Source: Lactococcus fujiensis JCM 16395 | GTDB taxonomy: Bacteria; Bacillota; Bacilli; Lactobacillales; Streptococcaceae | DNA: 64,000 nt | Assembly: GCF_002441655.1 (NCBI RefSeq) | Contig: NZ_JXJU01000008.1 | Location: 1-64,000 of the forward strand | Direction of reading: 5' to 3' | Shown here: positions 8,511 through 17,602 of the stretch, in pieces | Layout: each line of letters opens with the position of its first letter | Numbering within the stretch: the first letter of the stretch is position 1 | Notes under the pieces: generated by a model | What the model was told of the DNA's origin: nothing | The model's input: only the letters and a program-made list of their open reading frames with translations | The model's database searches: none | Program-made: the position numbers and the translations under genes

Positions 8511-9152
8511 TTATGCCAATAAATCCAGTTTTCTTAAGCGATCATCTATTTGTTGCAAAACAGCTTCCAAGTCTTCAGGGTTATTAACAAAGTCAATGCT
8601 ATCGCCATCAATTTTTATTTTTGGTGATACATCATAATTTTCATACCATTCGGGGTATTCTCCATGAACCTGATTGTAATATTCTTCAAGTCCAGGCTGT
8701 GACTCAACTTGCTCAAATGAACGCCCTCGTTGAGCAATCCGTGAGAGCATTGTTTCAAAAGATACATCAATGTACACAAGCAGATCAGGGCGTTTTTTAG
8801 GCATTCCTTCTAATTCTTCAAGCATATTTGCTAATAAATCTTTGTAAATATCAAGTTCTGTTTTAGTAACATTCCCATTTTTATAATTTAATGTCAAAAA
8901 TAATTCATCTTCAAAAATTGAGCGATCCAAAACATTATTATCTTGACGATAGGCCATTTTTATTGATTCGAAGCGTTTGTTCAAAAAATAAATTTGGAGA
9001 AGGAAAGCATATTTCTTTGGATCTTCATAATACAAATCAAGCACAGGGTTATTGTCTACTGCTTCATAAAATACTTCTGTTCCCAGATGTTCCCCCAAAG
9101 CTTTAGCTAAGCTTGATTTTCCTGCACCTATTGTACCTGCTAATACGATCAA
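8511..9152 (-). CDS. Deoxynucleoside kinase (dAK/dGK family)
   Basis: A 213-aa kinase that phosphorylates deoxyadenosine and/or deoxyguanosine for dNTP salvage. The P-loop is AGTIGAGKSS, the ERS-like motif is LDRSIFEDELF, and the lid Arg residues lie in RIAQRGRSFEQ. A longer frame opens at 9188, but the best start is a TTG at 9152: it follows AGGAGG at suitable distance and gives an N-terminus beginning M-I-V-L-A-G-T, like homologues. Sits between the hydrolase gene and folC on the same strand. Confidence 0.88.
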   Translation of the reverse strand: MIVLAGTIGAGKSSLAKALGEHLGTEVFYEAVDNNPVLDLYYEDPKKYAFLLQIYFLNKRFESIKMAYRQDNNVLDRSIFEDELFLTLNYKNGNVTKTELDIYKDLLANMLEELEGMPKKRPDLLVYIDVSFETMLSRIAQRGRSFEQVESQPGLEEYYNQVHGEYPEWYENYDVSPKIKIDGDSIDFVNNPEDLEAVLQQIDDRLRKLDLLA

Positions 9153-9313
9153 AATTGTATTTTCCTCCTCTAAATTGAACCAACACAAAATAATTTATAA
9201 CTTCTAGATGTGCGTCGCGTCGTTAACAAAACGCTCTAAATTAATTTACTTAAAACTTCTGGTATTTTTCCATGATACTAAAAAAATAAACAACTCTTTT
9301 ATTATACTCTAAA

Positions 9314-10609
9314 TTACAAATTTTTCAACAAAAATTCTCGAACTTGAGATGAAAAATAGAGCGAACCCGTGATTAAAAAAATATCATCGACTTGACATTT
9401 TCTTCTTATATCGAGTATTTCCTTACGCCAGTCCCCAACGTATTGGACACCGTCAGCAGCGTACTCAGCAAAATCATTCAAAGAAAGGGCTTTAGGATGA
9501 TCGAACGTCGTCAAAATCAATTGACCATTTTCCACTGAATTCAACATCTCAATCATATGTCGAATATCCTTTGTTGTAATTGCTGAAAAAAGGATCGTAA
9601 TTTTTTTCCCTGATTGTTCTTTCTTTAAGTTCTCAAGCATTCTTTTCATGGCATGAACATTATGGGCGCCATCGAGTAAAGTTAATGGGGATTCCGCAAT
9701 TTGTTCCATTCGTGCTGGCCAGTAAGCTGATGCGAGTCCCTCCCGAATTGCAACTTCTGTTAATGGAATGCCCACCCGTTGAGCATACAAATCAGCTATT
9801 TCAATAGCCATTGCTGCGTTTTCAATTTGATGGAAGCCCAGCAATGATTTTTCTATTCTTATTAAATTTAAATGATCATTAGTAAAGTTAAAGCATTCAT
9901 CCTTCAAGACCTCAATTTTATAGGCTTTCTTGAACTCAAACAATTGCGAATGATGTTCTTGAGCTGTTTTTTGAATTACGGCAAGTGCTTCTGGGCCTAT
10001 ATTACCAGAGACAACAGGGATTCCTTCTTTGATGATACCAGCTTTTTGAGCTGCAATTGCTTCATAAGTCTTCCCCAAGATGTCAACGTGATCCAAACCA
10101 ATTGTCGTAATGGCACAAACTTCTGGTTGAATGACATTAGTACTGTCCATTAAACCACCTAGACCTACTTCAATCACTGCTAAATCAACCTTTTCATCAT
10201 AAAAATATTTAAACCCCATGGCCGTAATAATTTCAAATTCGGTAATCCCAGTCAATTTTTCATCCGCATCAAGTTGCGCAACGAGCGGTTGTAACAGGTT
10301 GACGTATTCAATAATTTTATCATCGGGCATCGGTTGCGTGTTGATTGCCATTCGTTCGCCGAATGTTTCAATAAACGGACTCGTGTAGGATGCCACTTTT
10401 TTTAAGCCGGCTTTCATAAAGATGGATCGTACAAATGCGACCGTTGAACCTTTTCCATTGGTCCCGGCAACATGAATCATCGACAAATGTTGCTCTGGAT
10501 GATCAAGTAAATCAAGCAAGGCAGACACGCGGCTTAAACCTGGGCGAATATTAAATTTTAAACGTGAATGGATCCAGTCTAATGCCTCATCAATTGTAAC
10601 TACTGCCAT
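9314..10609 (-). CDS. folC: Bifunctional folylpolyglutamate/dihydrofolate synthase FolC
   Basis: A 431-aa Mur-ligase-fold enzyme that joins glutamate to dihydropteroate and extends folate polyglutamate tails. The P-loop AGTNGKGST lies near residue 48, and the central ATPase segment includes GLGGLMDSTN and GLDHVDILG. It starts two bases after the nudix gene stop, so it is co-translated with the rest of the folate cluster and is its last gene. Confidence 0.94.
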   Translation of the reverse strand: MAVVTIDEALDWIHSRLKFNIRPGLSRVSALLDLLDHPEQHLSMIHVAGTNGKGSTVAFVRSIFMKAGLKKVASYTSPFIETFGERMAINTQPMPDDKIIEYVNLLQPLVAQLDADEKLTGITEFEIITAMGFKYFYDEKVDLAVIEVGLGGLMDSTNVIQPEVCAITTIGLDHVDILGKTYEAIAAQKAGIIKEGIPVVSGNIGPEALAVIQKTAQEHHSQLFEFKKAYKIEVLKDECFNFTNDHLNLIRIEKSLLGFHQIENAAMAIEIADLYAQRVGIPLTEVAIREGLASAYWPARMEQIAESPLTLLDGAHNVHAMKRMLENLKKEQSGKKITILFSAITTKDIRHMIEMLNSVENGQLILTTFDHPKALSLNDFAEYAADGVQYVGDWRKEILDIRRKCQVDDIFLITGSLYFSSQVREFLLKNL

Positions 10610-10611
10610 TT

Positions 10612-11121
10612 TTATATGCCTTCTTCTAATAAACTAAAATATTTTTTGAATTCCTCGGGTGCCTCTTCCTGACTCAACAAGTTAAAAGGCAATTCTGCCG
10701 AAGACGCGACTTTTTCTTTTTCTAATTTCAATAAATACCTAAAATCAATATGTTGATGTGCTTTTTCATTTCTCTTTTCATTCAGTGGAATCGATATGAT
10801 ATTAGCGTCAACCAAGGTTCCCTTCTCACCTACAAAATAACCTGTTTCCTCATTGAATTCCCGGATTGCTGCCTGAATGGGCTGTTCACCTTTTTCTACA
10901 TGACCAGCAGGTAAGAGCCATTCCTTCTGATAGGGATGTTCAATAAAAAAGAGTTTTCGACCAACAAAAACTAAAGCTGATGCTGAAATTTGCAAATCAG
11001 GATTCGCTTTCCCACGCAATTCTAGTGGAAATAGTTCCAATTTATGCATGAGTCCTTCAATTTTGTTGTCCATTCCTTGTCCTAAAAGTAACTGAAGTTC
11101 GTCCGTTAGATCCTTGTTCAT
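10612..11121 (-). CDS. Nudix hydrolase of the folate cluster (candidate dihydroneopterin triphosphate pyrophosphatase)
   Basis: A 169-aa Nudix enzyme. The Nudix box runs [20 protein letters not shown], then TGY, and matches GX5EX7REUXEEXGU. Its place between folP and folC matches ylgG of L. lactis, which encodes the enzyme removing pyrophosphate from dihydroneopterin triphosphate; the role is inferred from position. It starts two bases after folP ends, so coupling is likely. Confidence 0.85.
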   Translation of the reverse strand: MNKDLTDELQLLLGQGMDNKIEGLMHKLELFPLELRGKANPDLQISASALVFVGRKLFFIEHPYQKEWLLPAGHVEKGEQPIQAAIREFNEETGYFVGEKGTLVDANIISIPLNEKRNEKAHQHIDFRYLLKLEKEKVASSAELPFNLLSQEEAPEEFKKYFSLLEEGI

Positions 11122-11122
11122 T

Positions 11123-12202
11123 CTATACCCTTTTATACGTTTGATAGGCTTTAATTAAACGGCTTGTTGCTTTTGTATCATGCACACGTAAAATGCGGCC
11201 CCCTTCATCCATCATTTTACCCTCTAACATGATCGTCCCTAACAATCGTTCATCGTCTGACAAATCAAAGTCTTGATTTAAAAAACGTTTATTAGAAATT
11301 GCGATCATGACTGGCAATCCCGTCCGTGAAAGTAATTCAGAACTTTTTGCTCGTAATAAACTATCTGATCCACGCTTTGGATCAAAAAAACCAACACCTG
11401 GATCGATGGCAATCTGTCTCGGATCAAGCCCACATTCCATTAACTCGAGTTTCTTTTTGGAAAAGGCCTGATCAAGATTATCGAACAGTTCTTCTGAATA
11501 GGGATAACCAGCTCGTCCATTGTTCATGGCAACCACTGCAGGTTTGTAAGCACTGATGATATTTAATTTCTCATCTGTATCAAAGCCATCAATATCATTG
11601 ATAATGTCAACACCAGCGTCCAAAACTCGTTCCATAACAAATGGCTCATCAGTGTCCACTGCAACAGTCACCTGTGGGAACTGCTCCTTAAGTGCTGTCA
11701 GTGGCCCTTTGAGTCGGTTCCACTCTTCTTTAGGACTAATGTCTTGATAACCTGGACGCGAAGATTTCCCCCCCAGCTCAAGGACACTCGCCCCATCAAT
11801 TAAAGCAAGTTCCGCTTTTTTTAAAAAACTAGACACAAGTAAATTGTCTGAACTTCCATCATGGAAAGAATCCGGGGTAATGTTCATTATCGTATAGACA
11901 ATGGGGCTTGTTGTTAAATTAAAAGTAAAGTTTTTCCCTTGCCAAATCATTTTATGACCTTCTAAAATGGCTTCAAAAATGGAACGATCTCTAATGATTG
12001 GCCAATTCCGATTCCAGTTTTCAAGATCATAAACATCAAATAAAACGAGGAGTTGCGTCTCATCTAGTAAAGTTTTTTCTGCCTTACGAATCAACGTTCG
12101 CAGTAAAAAAGTCCGTTCGTCACTGTTTAAGTCATAAAACAAAACGGGAATATGGCTTATTGTTTTTTGTTCTTGATTTAATAATTCCTTAATTTTCAAC
12201 AT
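11123..12202 (-). CDS. folP: Dihydropteroate synthase FolP with N-terminal extension
   Basis: Condenses 6-hydroxymethyl-dihydropterin pyrophosphate with p-aminobenzoate; the sulfonamide target. The TIM-barrel begins near residue 103 with [12 protein letters not shown], followed by [10 protein letters not shown] and the Asp-containing VAVDTDEPF. The protein is 359 aa, about 80-100 residues longer than the usual 260-280 aa enzyme; the extra N-terminal region has no domain I recognise. Third gene of the folB-folK-folP-nudix-folC run. Confidence 0.92.
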   Translation of the reverse strand: MLKIKELLNQEQKTISHIPVLFYDLNSDERTFLLRTLIRKAEKTLLDETQLLVLFDVYDLENWNRNWPIIRDRSIFEAILEGHKMIWQGKNFTFNLTTSPIVYTIMNITPDSFHDGSSDNLLVSSFLKKAELALIDGASVLELGGKSSRPGYQDISPKEEWNRLKGPLTALKEQFPQVTVAVDTDEPFVMERVLDAGVDIINDIDGFDTDEKLNIISAYKPAVVAMNNGRAGYPYSEELFDNLDQAFSKKKLELMECGLDPRQIAIDPGVGFFDPKRGSDSLLRAKSSELLSRTGLPVMIAISNKRFLNQDFDLSDDERLLGTIMLEGKMMDEGGRILRVHDTKATSRLIKAYQTYKRV

Positions 12203-12224
12203 GTCACCTTCACTTCATAAATGA

Positions 12225-12713
12225 TTAATCAAAATTAATTTTTTCTATGGCTTGTTGACTTGTACTTAGATGTTCAATTGCCTTAAGAACATGATTGTAT
12301 TGGTAAAAATGAGAATCAATGATTTCTAATAAGGGAACCAAGACAAATAAGCGATGGAAAACTTCTGGGTGAGGCAGTGTCAATATCTTGTCATTAGAAA
12401 CTAATTCATTAAAGAAAAGAATATCAATATCAATTGTTCGTGGTCCCCAATGTATCTTTCGAACCCTTTTCAATTCATGTTCAATATCATGAATTAATTG
12501 AAGCAAATCATAGCCACTTAAACTCGTCTCAAGATGCAATGCCATATTGATAAAATCATCTTGAACAACCCCACCAACAGGTGAGGTCTGATAGAAAGAT
12601 GAGCGCTTTACAAGTGTAACCTGCTCATTTCTACTTAACAGATTAATCGCAGCTACGAGATTTTCATACCTTTGTCCCAGATTACTCCCCAGGCTGAGAT
12701 AGACATCATTCAT
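12225..12713 (-). CDS. folK: 6-hydroxymethyl-7,8-dihydropterin pyrophosphokinase FolK
   Basis: A 162-aa monofunctional HPPK that transfers pyrophosphate from ATP to hydroxymethyl-dihydropterin. It begins with VYLSLGSNLGQRYENL, and the metal-binding region reads GPRTIDIDILFF. In L. lactis folK is fused to folE; here the protein ends at normal HPPK length and no GTP cyclohydrolase follows. It starts six bases after folB. Confidence 0.94.
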   Translation of the reverse strand: MNDVYLSLGSNLGQRYENLVAAINLLSRNEQVTLVKRSSFYQTSPVGGVVQDDFINMALHLETSLSGYDLLQLIHDIEHELKRVRKIHWGPRTIDIDILFFNELVSNDKILTLPHPEVFHRLFVLVPLLEIIDSHFYQYNHVLKAIEHLSTSQQAIEKINFD

Positions 12714-12719
12714 TAGAAC

Positions 12720-13070
12720 CTACGCTTTCATAACGACTTCTGCAGCATCAAAAATTCCATCAATTGGCACTGCTAATTTACGCAAATGGATTTCTACAGA
12801 ATCAATTCTTGTATCCAATGCTTTCACTTGATGAATGATGTCGTAAGCCAGTTTTTCTATTAAGTCAGCCCGAGATTCTTCAACAATTTTCTCCGTCACT
12901 TCATAAAATTGAACATAACTTAGTGTATCACGAAGGTCATCATGGCCTGAAAAATTAAAATTTGTATTTACTACCAAATCAATTTCCAAATTTTGCCCAA
13001 CAATTTTTTCCTCTTTAAGCACACCAATATGTGCTTTAAATTTCATCTTATTTAGTTTAATCTGGAACAT
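12720..13070 (-). CDS. folB: Dihydroneopterin aldolase FolB
   Basis: A 116-aa aldolase that splits dihydroneopterin into hydroxymethyl-dihydropterin and glycolaldehyde. Family features are the N-terminal HIGVLKEEK, where the Glu recognises pterin, and a conserved C-terminal segment with KLAYDI and VEIHLRKLAVPI. A longer frame opens at 13088, but the start at 13070 has the AAGGGAG site and the usual family N-terminus. Confidence 0.92.
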   Translation of the reverse strand: MFQIKLNKMKFKAHIGVLKEEKIVGQNLEIDLVVNTNFNFSGHDDLRDTLSYVQFYEVTEKIVEESRADLIEKLAYDIIHQVKALDTRIDSVEIHLRKLAVPIDGIFDAAEVVMKA

Positions 13071-13100
13071 TTTTACTCCCTTAATCAACTTTAAATGTTA

Positions 13101-13131
13101 GAAAAAGCTATGAGCTCTCATAGCCTTTCAA
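13101..13131 (-). terminator. Terminator after ysxC
   Basis: Stem GGCTATGA / TCATAGCT with a short loop followed by TTTTTC on the minus strand, directly past the ysxC stop and upstream of folB. It separates ysxC from the folate genes. Confidence 0.75.
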
Positions 13132-13134
13132 TAA

Positions 13135-13716
13135 TCAAATAAATTTTTCGATAGCTCGCCATGCCTCATCTAAGCCAGTTTTATCCGTAGATGAGAAAAT
13201 AATAAAGTCATCCGTACTATCAAATTTCAATGCTTTTCTAATGATTGATTCCTGACGATTCCATTTGCCACGTGGAACCTTGTCAGATTTTGTAGCAACC
13301 AAAATTACTGGAATATGATAATATTTCAAGAATTCATACATCATACAATCATCTTCTGAAGGCTCATGTCTAATATCAACTAAACTGACAACGGCTCTAA
13401 GATTTTCACGAGTGGTCAAGTATTCTTCGATCATTTTCCCCCATTTTTCACGTTCTCCCTTTGAAACACGTGCATAGCCATATCCGGGGACGTCGACAAA
13501 ATGGACCGTTTCATCAATATTGTAGAAATTTAACAACTGTGTTTTTCCGGGATTTGCGGAAGTTCGCGCGAAATTTTTACGATTCAATAATGTATTGATA
13601 AAACTTGATTTCCCAACATTTGATCGCCCTGCAAGTGCAATTTCTGGGAGGTCAGATTCAGGATATTGTTTACTTGAAGGTGCTGATACTGTTAGTCTTA
13701 GATTATTCAAATTCAT
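13135..13716 (-). CDS. ysxC: Ribosome-biogenesis GTPase YsxC/EngB
   Basis: A 193-aa TRAFAC GTPase needed for 50S subunit assembly. The P-loop is GRSNVGKSS, switch II is DVPGYG, and the specificity motif is TKSD. The clpX-ysxC pair is conserved in Firmicutes. Here clpX has its own terminator and ysxC its own promoter, whose -10 lies only six bases before the ATG. A GAAGGA sequence sits between them, so it could be read with a ribosome site only if transcription began further upstream. Confidence 0.94.
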   Translation of the reverse strand: MNLNNLRLTVSAPSSKQYPESDLPEIALAGRSNVGKSSFINTLLNRKNFARTSANPGKTQLLNFYNIDETVHFVDVPGYGYARVSKGEREKWGKMIEEYLTTRENLRAVVSLVDIRHEPSEDDCMMYEFLKYYHIPVILVATKSDKVPRGKWNRQESIIRKALKFDSTDDFIIFSSTDKTGLDEAWRAIEKFI

Positions 13717-13722
13717 TCCTTC

Positions 13723-13751
13723 ATTATATCATACCACAGAATACTTGTAAA
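13723..13751 (-). promoter_or_regulatory. ysxC promoter, predicted leaderless
   Basis: Minus-strand -35 TTTACA (13746-13751), 17-bp spacer, -10 TATAAT (13723-13728) with a TGA extension. The ATG begins six bases past the -10, so predicted initiation coincides with the start codon. Confidence 0.65.
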
Positions 13752-13785
13752 TTTACTAGGATAAGAATGGATCAAAAAAGATAAT

Positions 13786-13811
13786 AAAAACTCCAATCAA
13801 TGGAGTTTTTA
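13786..13811 (-). terminator. Terminator at the clpX stop codon
   Basis: Perfect 10-bp stem AAAAACTCCA / TGGAGTTTTT with a 5-base loop. The clpX TAA forms part of the hairpin arm. Confidence 0.85.
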
Positions 13812-15095
13812 TTCTTCTTCTTCCGCACTTGTTTTATCAGGAATGTTTTCAACTCCTGGGAGTTCTTTTTTAGTCGTTTCTTTTATTAATAGAGGATCGT
13901 CTGCCCCATTTACAGCAGCTTCGGTGATAATTACTTTTTTTATGGATTCATCACTTGGAACTTCAAACATAATATCCATCATGACTTCCTCAATAATCGA
14001 TCGTAAGCCACGCGCTCCTGTTTTACGTTCGATTGCCTTATTGGCAATTGCGCGCAAGGCTTCCGGTTCAAATTCAAGTTCCACACCATCGAAGAAAAGA
14101 AGTCGTTGGTATTGTTTGACAAGTGCATTCTTAGGCTCAGTCAAAATATGGACCAAATCTTCTTCAGTCAAGCGTTCTAAAGCAGCAACTACAGGTAAGC
14201 GACCAATAAATTCAGGGATAATTCCAAATTTTTGAATGTCTTCTGCAATAATTTCTTGCATATACGAGTCGCCTTCATTCAGTGCCAAATTATTCGCCCC
14301 GAAGCCTATAATTTTTTCGCCCAAACGTTGCTTAACGATTTCTTCAATCCCATCAAATGCACCCCCAACGATGAATAAAATATTCTTGGTGTTCACTTGA
14401 ATCATTTCTTGATTCGGATGTTTTCGTCCTCCTTGAGGTGGAACAGACGCAATCGTTCCTTCAATAATTTTCAAAAGCGCTTGCTGAACACCTTCGCCAG
14501 ATACGTCACGGGTAATCGAAACATTCTCGGACTTCTTAGCAATTTTATCAATTTCATCAATATAAATGATGCCGCGTTCAGCACGTTCAATATTGTAATC
14601 ACTCGCTTGTAACAACTTTAATAAAATATTTTCTACATCTTCACCAACATAACCAGCCTCAGTCAAACTCGTTGCATCTGTTATAGCAAATGGAACATTT
14701 AAAGCTTTAGCTAATGTTTGAGCAAGGAATGTTTTTCCTGAACCTGTTGGACCAATAAGCAAAATATTTGATTTTTGTAATTCTATATTATCCTCAGTTG
14801 AATCAGCAAAATTTATTCGTTTATAATGATTGTAAACGGCTACCGCGAGAGCTCTTTTTGCCTTTTCTTGACCGATAACGTATGAATTCAAGTGATCCAT
14901 CATTTCTTTGGGTGTCTTAACTTCAAGCATTTCCGATTCAAGGACATCTTTTGCTTCTTCTTCAAGAATGTGGACTGAAAGCTCGATACATTCATTACAA
15001 ATGTAAACATCACTTCCAGCGATAATTTTTTTTACGTCTTCTTGTGCTTTACCACAAAAAGAGCAATGAATAGTAGGTTGTATTGTATTTGTCAT
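13809..15095 (-). CDS. clpX: ATP-dependent Clp protease ATP-binding subunit ClpX
   Basis: A 428-aa AAA+ unfoldase that feeds substrates to ClpP. The N-terminal zinc domain has Cys12, Cys15, Cys34 and Cys37 (CSFCG and CNEC). Walker A is GPTGSGKT, Walker B is [10 protein letters not shown], the pore loop is GYVG and the ClpP-binding loop is IGF (KIIGFGANN). Its start is preceded only by a weak ribosome site. It lies just after a small membrane ORF and dfrA, an order shared with streptococci. Confidence 0.96.
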   Translation of the reverse strand: MTNTIQPTIHCSFCGKAQEDVKKIIAGSDVYICNECIELSVHILEEEAKDVLESEMLEVKTPKEMMDHLNSYVIGQEKAKRALAVAVYNHYKRINFADSTEDNIELQKSNILLIGPTGSGKTFLAQTLAKALNVPFAITDATSLTEAGYVGEDVENILLKLLQASDYNIERAERGIIYIDEIDKIAKKSENVSITRDVSGEGVQQALLKIIEGTIASVPPQGGRKHPNQEMIQVNTKNILFIVGGAFDGIEEIVKQRLGEKIIGFGANNLALNEGDSYMQEIIAEDIQKFGIIPEFIGRLPVVAALERLTEEDLVHILTEPKNALVKQYQRLLFFDGVELEFEPEALRAIANKAIERKTGARGLRSIIEEVMMDIMFEVPSDESIKKVIITEAAVNGADDPLLIKETTKKELPGVENIPDKTSAEEEE

Positions 15096-15110
15096 TTTTC
15101 GTTTCTATAT

Positions 15111-15281
15111 TTAAAAGAGCATGCCATAAAAAGCATGAATTGAATTTACTAAATTAGTAAAAGCATTTATTAAAAAGAGCGTCCCTAATCCCCAACGTTT
15201 TTTTCTAAAACATTGCACCATAATAATAAGGCATACCCAGGCCATCACAGCAGTAAAAAGGCCAAAAATTGATTTTGTCAT
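15111..15281 (-). CDS. Small membrane protein between dfrA and clpX
   Basis: A 56-aa ORF (ATG at 15281, TAA at 15111) beginning MTKSIFGLFTAVMAWVCLII, with one or two hydrophobic segments separated by basic residues (RKKRW). Streptococci have a hypothetical small ORF at this same place between dihydrofolate reductase and clpX, which supports a real gene. The ribosome site is weak (GGAA). Function unknown. Confidence 0.65.
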   Translation of the reverse strand: MTKSIFGLFTAVMAWVCLIIMVQCFRKKRWGLGTLFLINAFTNLVNSIHAFYGMLF

Positions 15282-15320
15282 CAGATTATTTCCATTTGTT
15301 TAATTTTGTTAATTAAGACA

Positions 15321-15818
15321 TCACTTTCTTACATATCTTTTGATCGTAAAAGCATAAGCATTCTTCTCATCTACTCCGAAATCTTCTTCAGCAACTGCAT
15401 GAAAAGTTTGAAAATCAAATGCCTCTGGAAAGTATGCATCACCCACAAAAGTTCCATGGACAAGTGTTCGATAGAAGCCATCCATGTCCTTCTCAAAAAG
15501 TCGAAACATCTCTGCTCCCCCTGTAATGAAAAGTGTTTTATCTTGTTGTTTATACCATTCCAAAACTTCTTCTTTACTGTGGAATACGAGAAGATTTTTA
15601 TTCTCTTTCTCATAATTTAAATCATGAGTAAGCACAATACTTTGACGGCCAGGTAAAATTCTTTTATTCATTCCGTCAAATGTTTTTCGTCCCATAAGGA
15701 GAACTTGATTCATCGTGACCTGTTTGAAATGTTGGAGTTCTTTTGGTAAGCGCCAAGGCAATTTACCATCACGACCAATTAAACCATGCTCGTCTTCTGC
15801 CCAGATTCCGTATATCAT
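15321..15818 (-). CDS. dfrA: Dihydrofolate reductase
   Basis: A 165-aa trimethoprim-target enzyme that reduces dihydrofolate to tetrahydrofolate with NADPH. The substrate Asp/Glu region reads WAEDEHGLIGRDGKLPW, the NADPH segment is LMGRKTFDG, and TGGAEMF follows. Ribosome site AGGAGGG precedes the ATG, with a TATAAT about 40 bases upstream. It heads the dfrA-clpX-ysxC-fol region. Confidence 0.95.
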   Translation of the reverse strand: MIYGIWAEDEHGLIGRDGKLPWRLPKELQHFKQVTMNQVLLMGRKTFDGMNKRILPGRQSIVLTHDLNYEKENKNLLVFHSKEEVLEWYKQQDKTLFITGGAEMFRLFEKDMDGFYRTLVHGTFVGDAYFPEAFDFQTFHAVAEEDFGVDEKNAYAFTIKRYVRK

Positions 15819-15926
15819 TATTCCCTCCTGATTGTCAGAATTACTCTTATATTATACCAAAAAAAAGCCTTATTTAAACAATTTGGTGCATTTTGAAGTT
15901 TTTTTCGATAAAAAGGGGTTAAATTC

Positions 15927-15955
15927 TTTACAAATGGTTGATGAAGTGCTATTAT
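15927..15955 (+). promoter_or_regulatory. Promoter of a putative small RNA upstream of trmL
   Basis: Plus-strand -35 TTTACA (15927-15932), 17-bp spacer, -10 TATTAT (15950-15955). Predicted start near 15962. Confidence 0.55.
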
Positions 15956-15961
15956 ATTAAT

Positions 15962-16060
15962 TACATTAATTTGTTTCAATCTTTCCTGTTATGATTAAAG
16001 CAAATTAATCCCCCAACTAGATTTCTTGCTGAGCTTGACTCCGAGGTATCTAGTTTTTTT
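15962..16060 (+). ncRNA. Putative ~100-nt small RNA or attenuated leader before trmL
   Basis: A promoter-to-terminator unit without an ORF: it ends in the hairpin AACTAGAT / ATCTAGTT (arms at 16015-16022 and 16048-16055) followed by TTTTTT. The 25-base loop contains TTGCTGAGCTTGACTCCGAG. The trmL start lies about 70 bases downstream and has its own weaker TAAAAT box. I do not recognise an RNA family. Confidence 0.5.
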
Positions 16061-16131
16061 ATTTTCAAGCTCACCTTAATTCTTTTTATTGTGCTAAAAT
16101 ATTAAAAGAAAGAATAAGGAAAAGAGAAAAA

Positions 16132-16635
16132 ATGAATCATATTGCACTTTTTGAACCAAGAATCCATTTTAATACAGGGAATATTGCCAGAACCTGTGCG
16201 GCAACCAACACTGTTCTTCATCTCATACGACCATTTGGATTTGAAATCACAGATAAACATTTGAAACGTGCGGGACTTGATTATTGGGATAAAGTTAATA
16301 TCGTCTATCATGATAATTTGCAAGACTTCATAGATTCTGTAGATGGTAAACTCTATTTGGTGAGTAAATTTGCAGAACATGTCTATTCGGATGTTGACTA
16401 TTCTAACACAGATGAAAACCACTATTTCTTATTAGGTCGAGAAGACACTGGACTCCCTGAAGCGTTTATGCATGAACACCGAGATGAGTGCATTCGAATT
16501 CCAATGAACGATACTCATGTTCGTGCATTAAATCTTTCAAATTGTGCTTGCATGATGGTTTATGAAGCATTGCGTCAACAGAGTTTTGCTGGCCTTGAAC
16601 TTGTTCACACTTATGAGCACGATAAATTAAAATAA
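16132..16635 (+). CDS. trmL: tRNA (cytidine(34)-2'-O)-methyltransferase TrmL
   Basis: A 167-aa SPOUT-class methyltransferase that 2'-O-methylates the wobble base of tRNA-Leu with AdoMet. The knotted C-terminal fold shows [10 protein letters not shown] and [15 protein letters not shown], which is the cofactor site. The N-terminal [19 protein letters not shown] is the family hallmark. Ribosome site AAGGAAAAG. Transcribed opposite to its neighbours and closed by its own terminator. Confidence 0.93.
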   Translation: MNHIALFEPRIHFNTGNIARTCAATNTVLHLIRPFGFEITDKHLKRAGLDYWDKVNIVYHDNLQDFIDSVDGKLYLVSKFAEHVYSDVDYSNTDENHYFLLGREDTGLPEAFMHEHRDECIRIPMNDTHVRALNLSNCACMMVYEALRQQSFAGLELVHTYEHDKLK

Positions 16636-16664
16636 ATAAATCAAACTGAACATTCAATATTAAT

Positions 16665-16695
16665 CCCCCTTCTAAAATTATTGAAGGGGGATTTT
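16665..16695 (+). terminator. Terminator after trmL
   Basis: Perfect 8-bp stem CCCCCTTC / GAAGGGGG with an AT-rich loop followed by ATTTTT. Confidence 0.85.
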
Positions 16696-16709
16696 TAAAA
16701 CAGCGTGAA

Positions 16710-17114
16710 TTATCTTATTGGATCATCTAATTTTTGACGGGTCAAGACCATGTTCTTTAGGTTGTCTTTCATCATTTTGTCTGGTAAAAAATTAATTTTT
16801 TTCCCTTTAAGATGTTGTGAAAGAGTAAATTTTTCTGGTGACACTGCCCCACGGCTCATCAAATTGATTGAAAAAGTCCCAAGATGTTATAACTTAACTG
16901 CATCACCAAGCATTAAATTGTAATTAATTACTTTTGCAAGATTCATTAGTACGGAGGTGATATCTCCTTCTTTGAGGGATGATCGTTCCATAATTTGATG
17001 AACAACATCTGGTGTGGAGAGTGTTCGCATTCGGATGAGTTTGCCGTAATACTTTTTTGGCTCATCTCCATTGTTAGGGTTATGCTTTTGAATAATCTTA
17101 TAATGAGCAACCAT
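16710..17114 (-). pseudogene. HU-like (viral histone-like) DNA-binding protein with one in-frame stop
   Basis: The ATG at 17114 (ribosome site GGAGG) opens 75 codons reading MVAHYKIIQKHNPNNGDEPK through GDAVKL, then TAA. The same frame continues past the stop with HLGTFSINLMSRG, EKFTLSQHLKGKKINFLP and ends at TAA 16710. In the HU-HIG type fold this position lies just before the conserved G-x-L-G-T-F strand, so a single codon change to TAA, probably from GAA or CAA, interrupts an otherwise complete gene of about 134 codons. This could be a recent pseudogene, a sequence error or a readthrough site. Confidence 0.7.
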
Positions 17115-17572
17115 TTGGTCACCTCCTTCTATAAAAATTGATCCCTAATTCATAATTCAAAACTGAACTAATCATTAAAAATTCATGCTTAGAATTAGTG
17201 AAAATTAAACTATATTTAAATTTAATTCAAGCGAATAAAATTTAAAACTAACGCCTTCCTAATATAATAAACAGGCTTCACTTTCTTCACTTTTTATTAT
17301 TGTAGTGCTTTATCCTATGTATTCATTATAATAGATTTGTCTCCAAATCCCAAACCATATACAAGTTTAAGTGACTTAACGCAGTCATTTTTTCTTGATG
17401 ATGAACTGTTATTTAAGAACTAGTCTGAAGAACAAAAGGATTTTAGAAACATTCGACGATATGATTTTAAGTGTGAAAAAAATGAGAATCAAATCGTAAG
17501 AACTCAATTATTCCGACCATCATCCTCAAAATTTTACTGCAATGTGTAGAAATTTACTCTTAAAACAAGATA
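17115..17572. other. AT-rich gap without an intact gene
   Basis: About 450 bases between the HU-like gene and pbuX. A plus-strand frame near 17397-17550 reads DDELLFKN, stop, SEEQKDFRNIRRYDFKCEK and on to another stop; it may be a degraded coding fragment, but I cannot name it. No RNA gene is seen. Confidence 0.35.
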
Positions 17573-17573
17573 A

Positions 17574-17602
17574 AAAAATAAGACCTACTGGTCTTTTTTA
17601 TT
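17574..17602 (-). terminator. Terminator after pbuX
   Basis: Hairpin AAGACC / GGTCTT with a 4-base loop and T runs on both sides, overlapping the pbuX stop codon. Confidence 0.8.

Noticed and set aside
13843-14235. 130-codon plus-strand ORF over clpX
   Set aside because: Antisense shadow of a well-conserved gene; no ribosome site or family.
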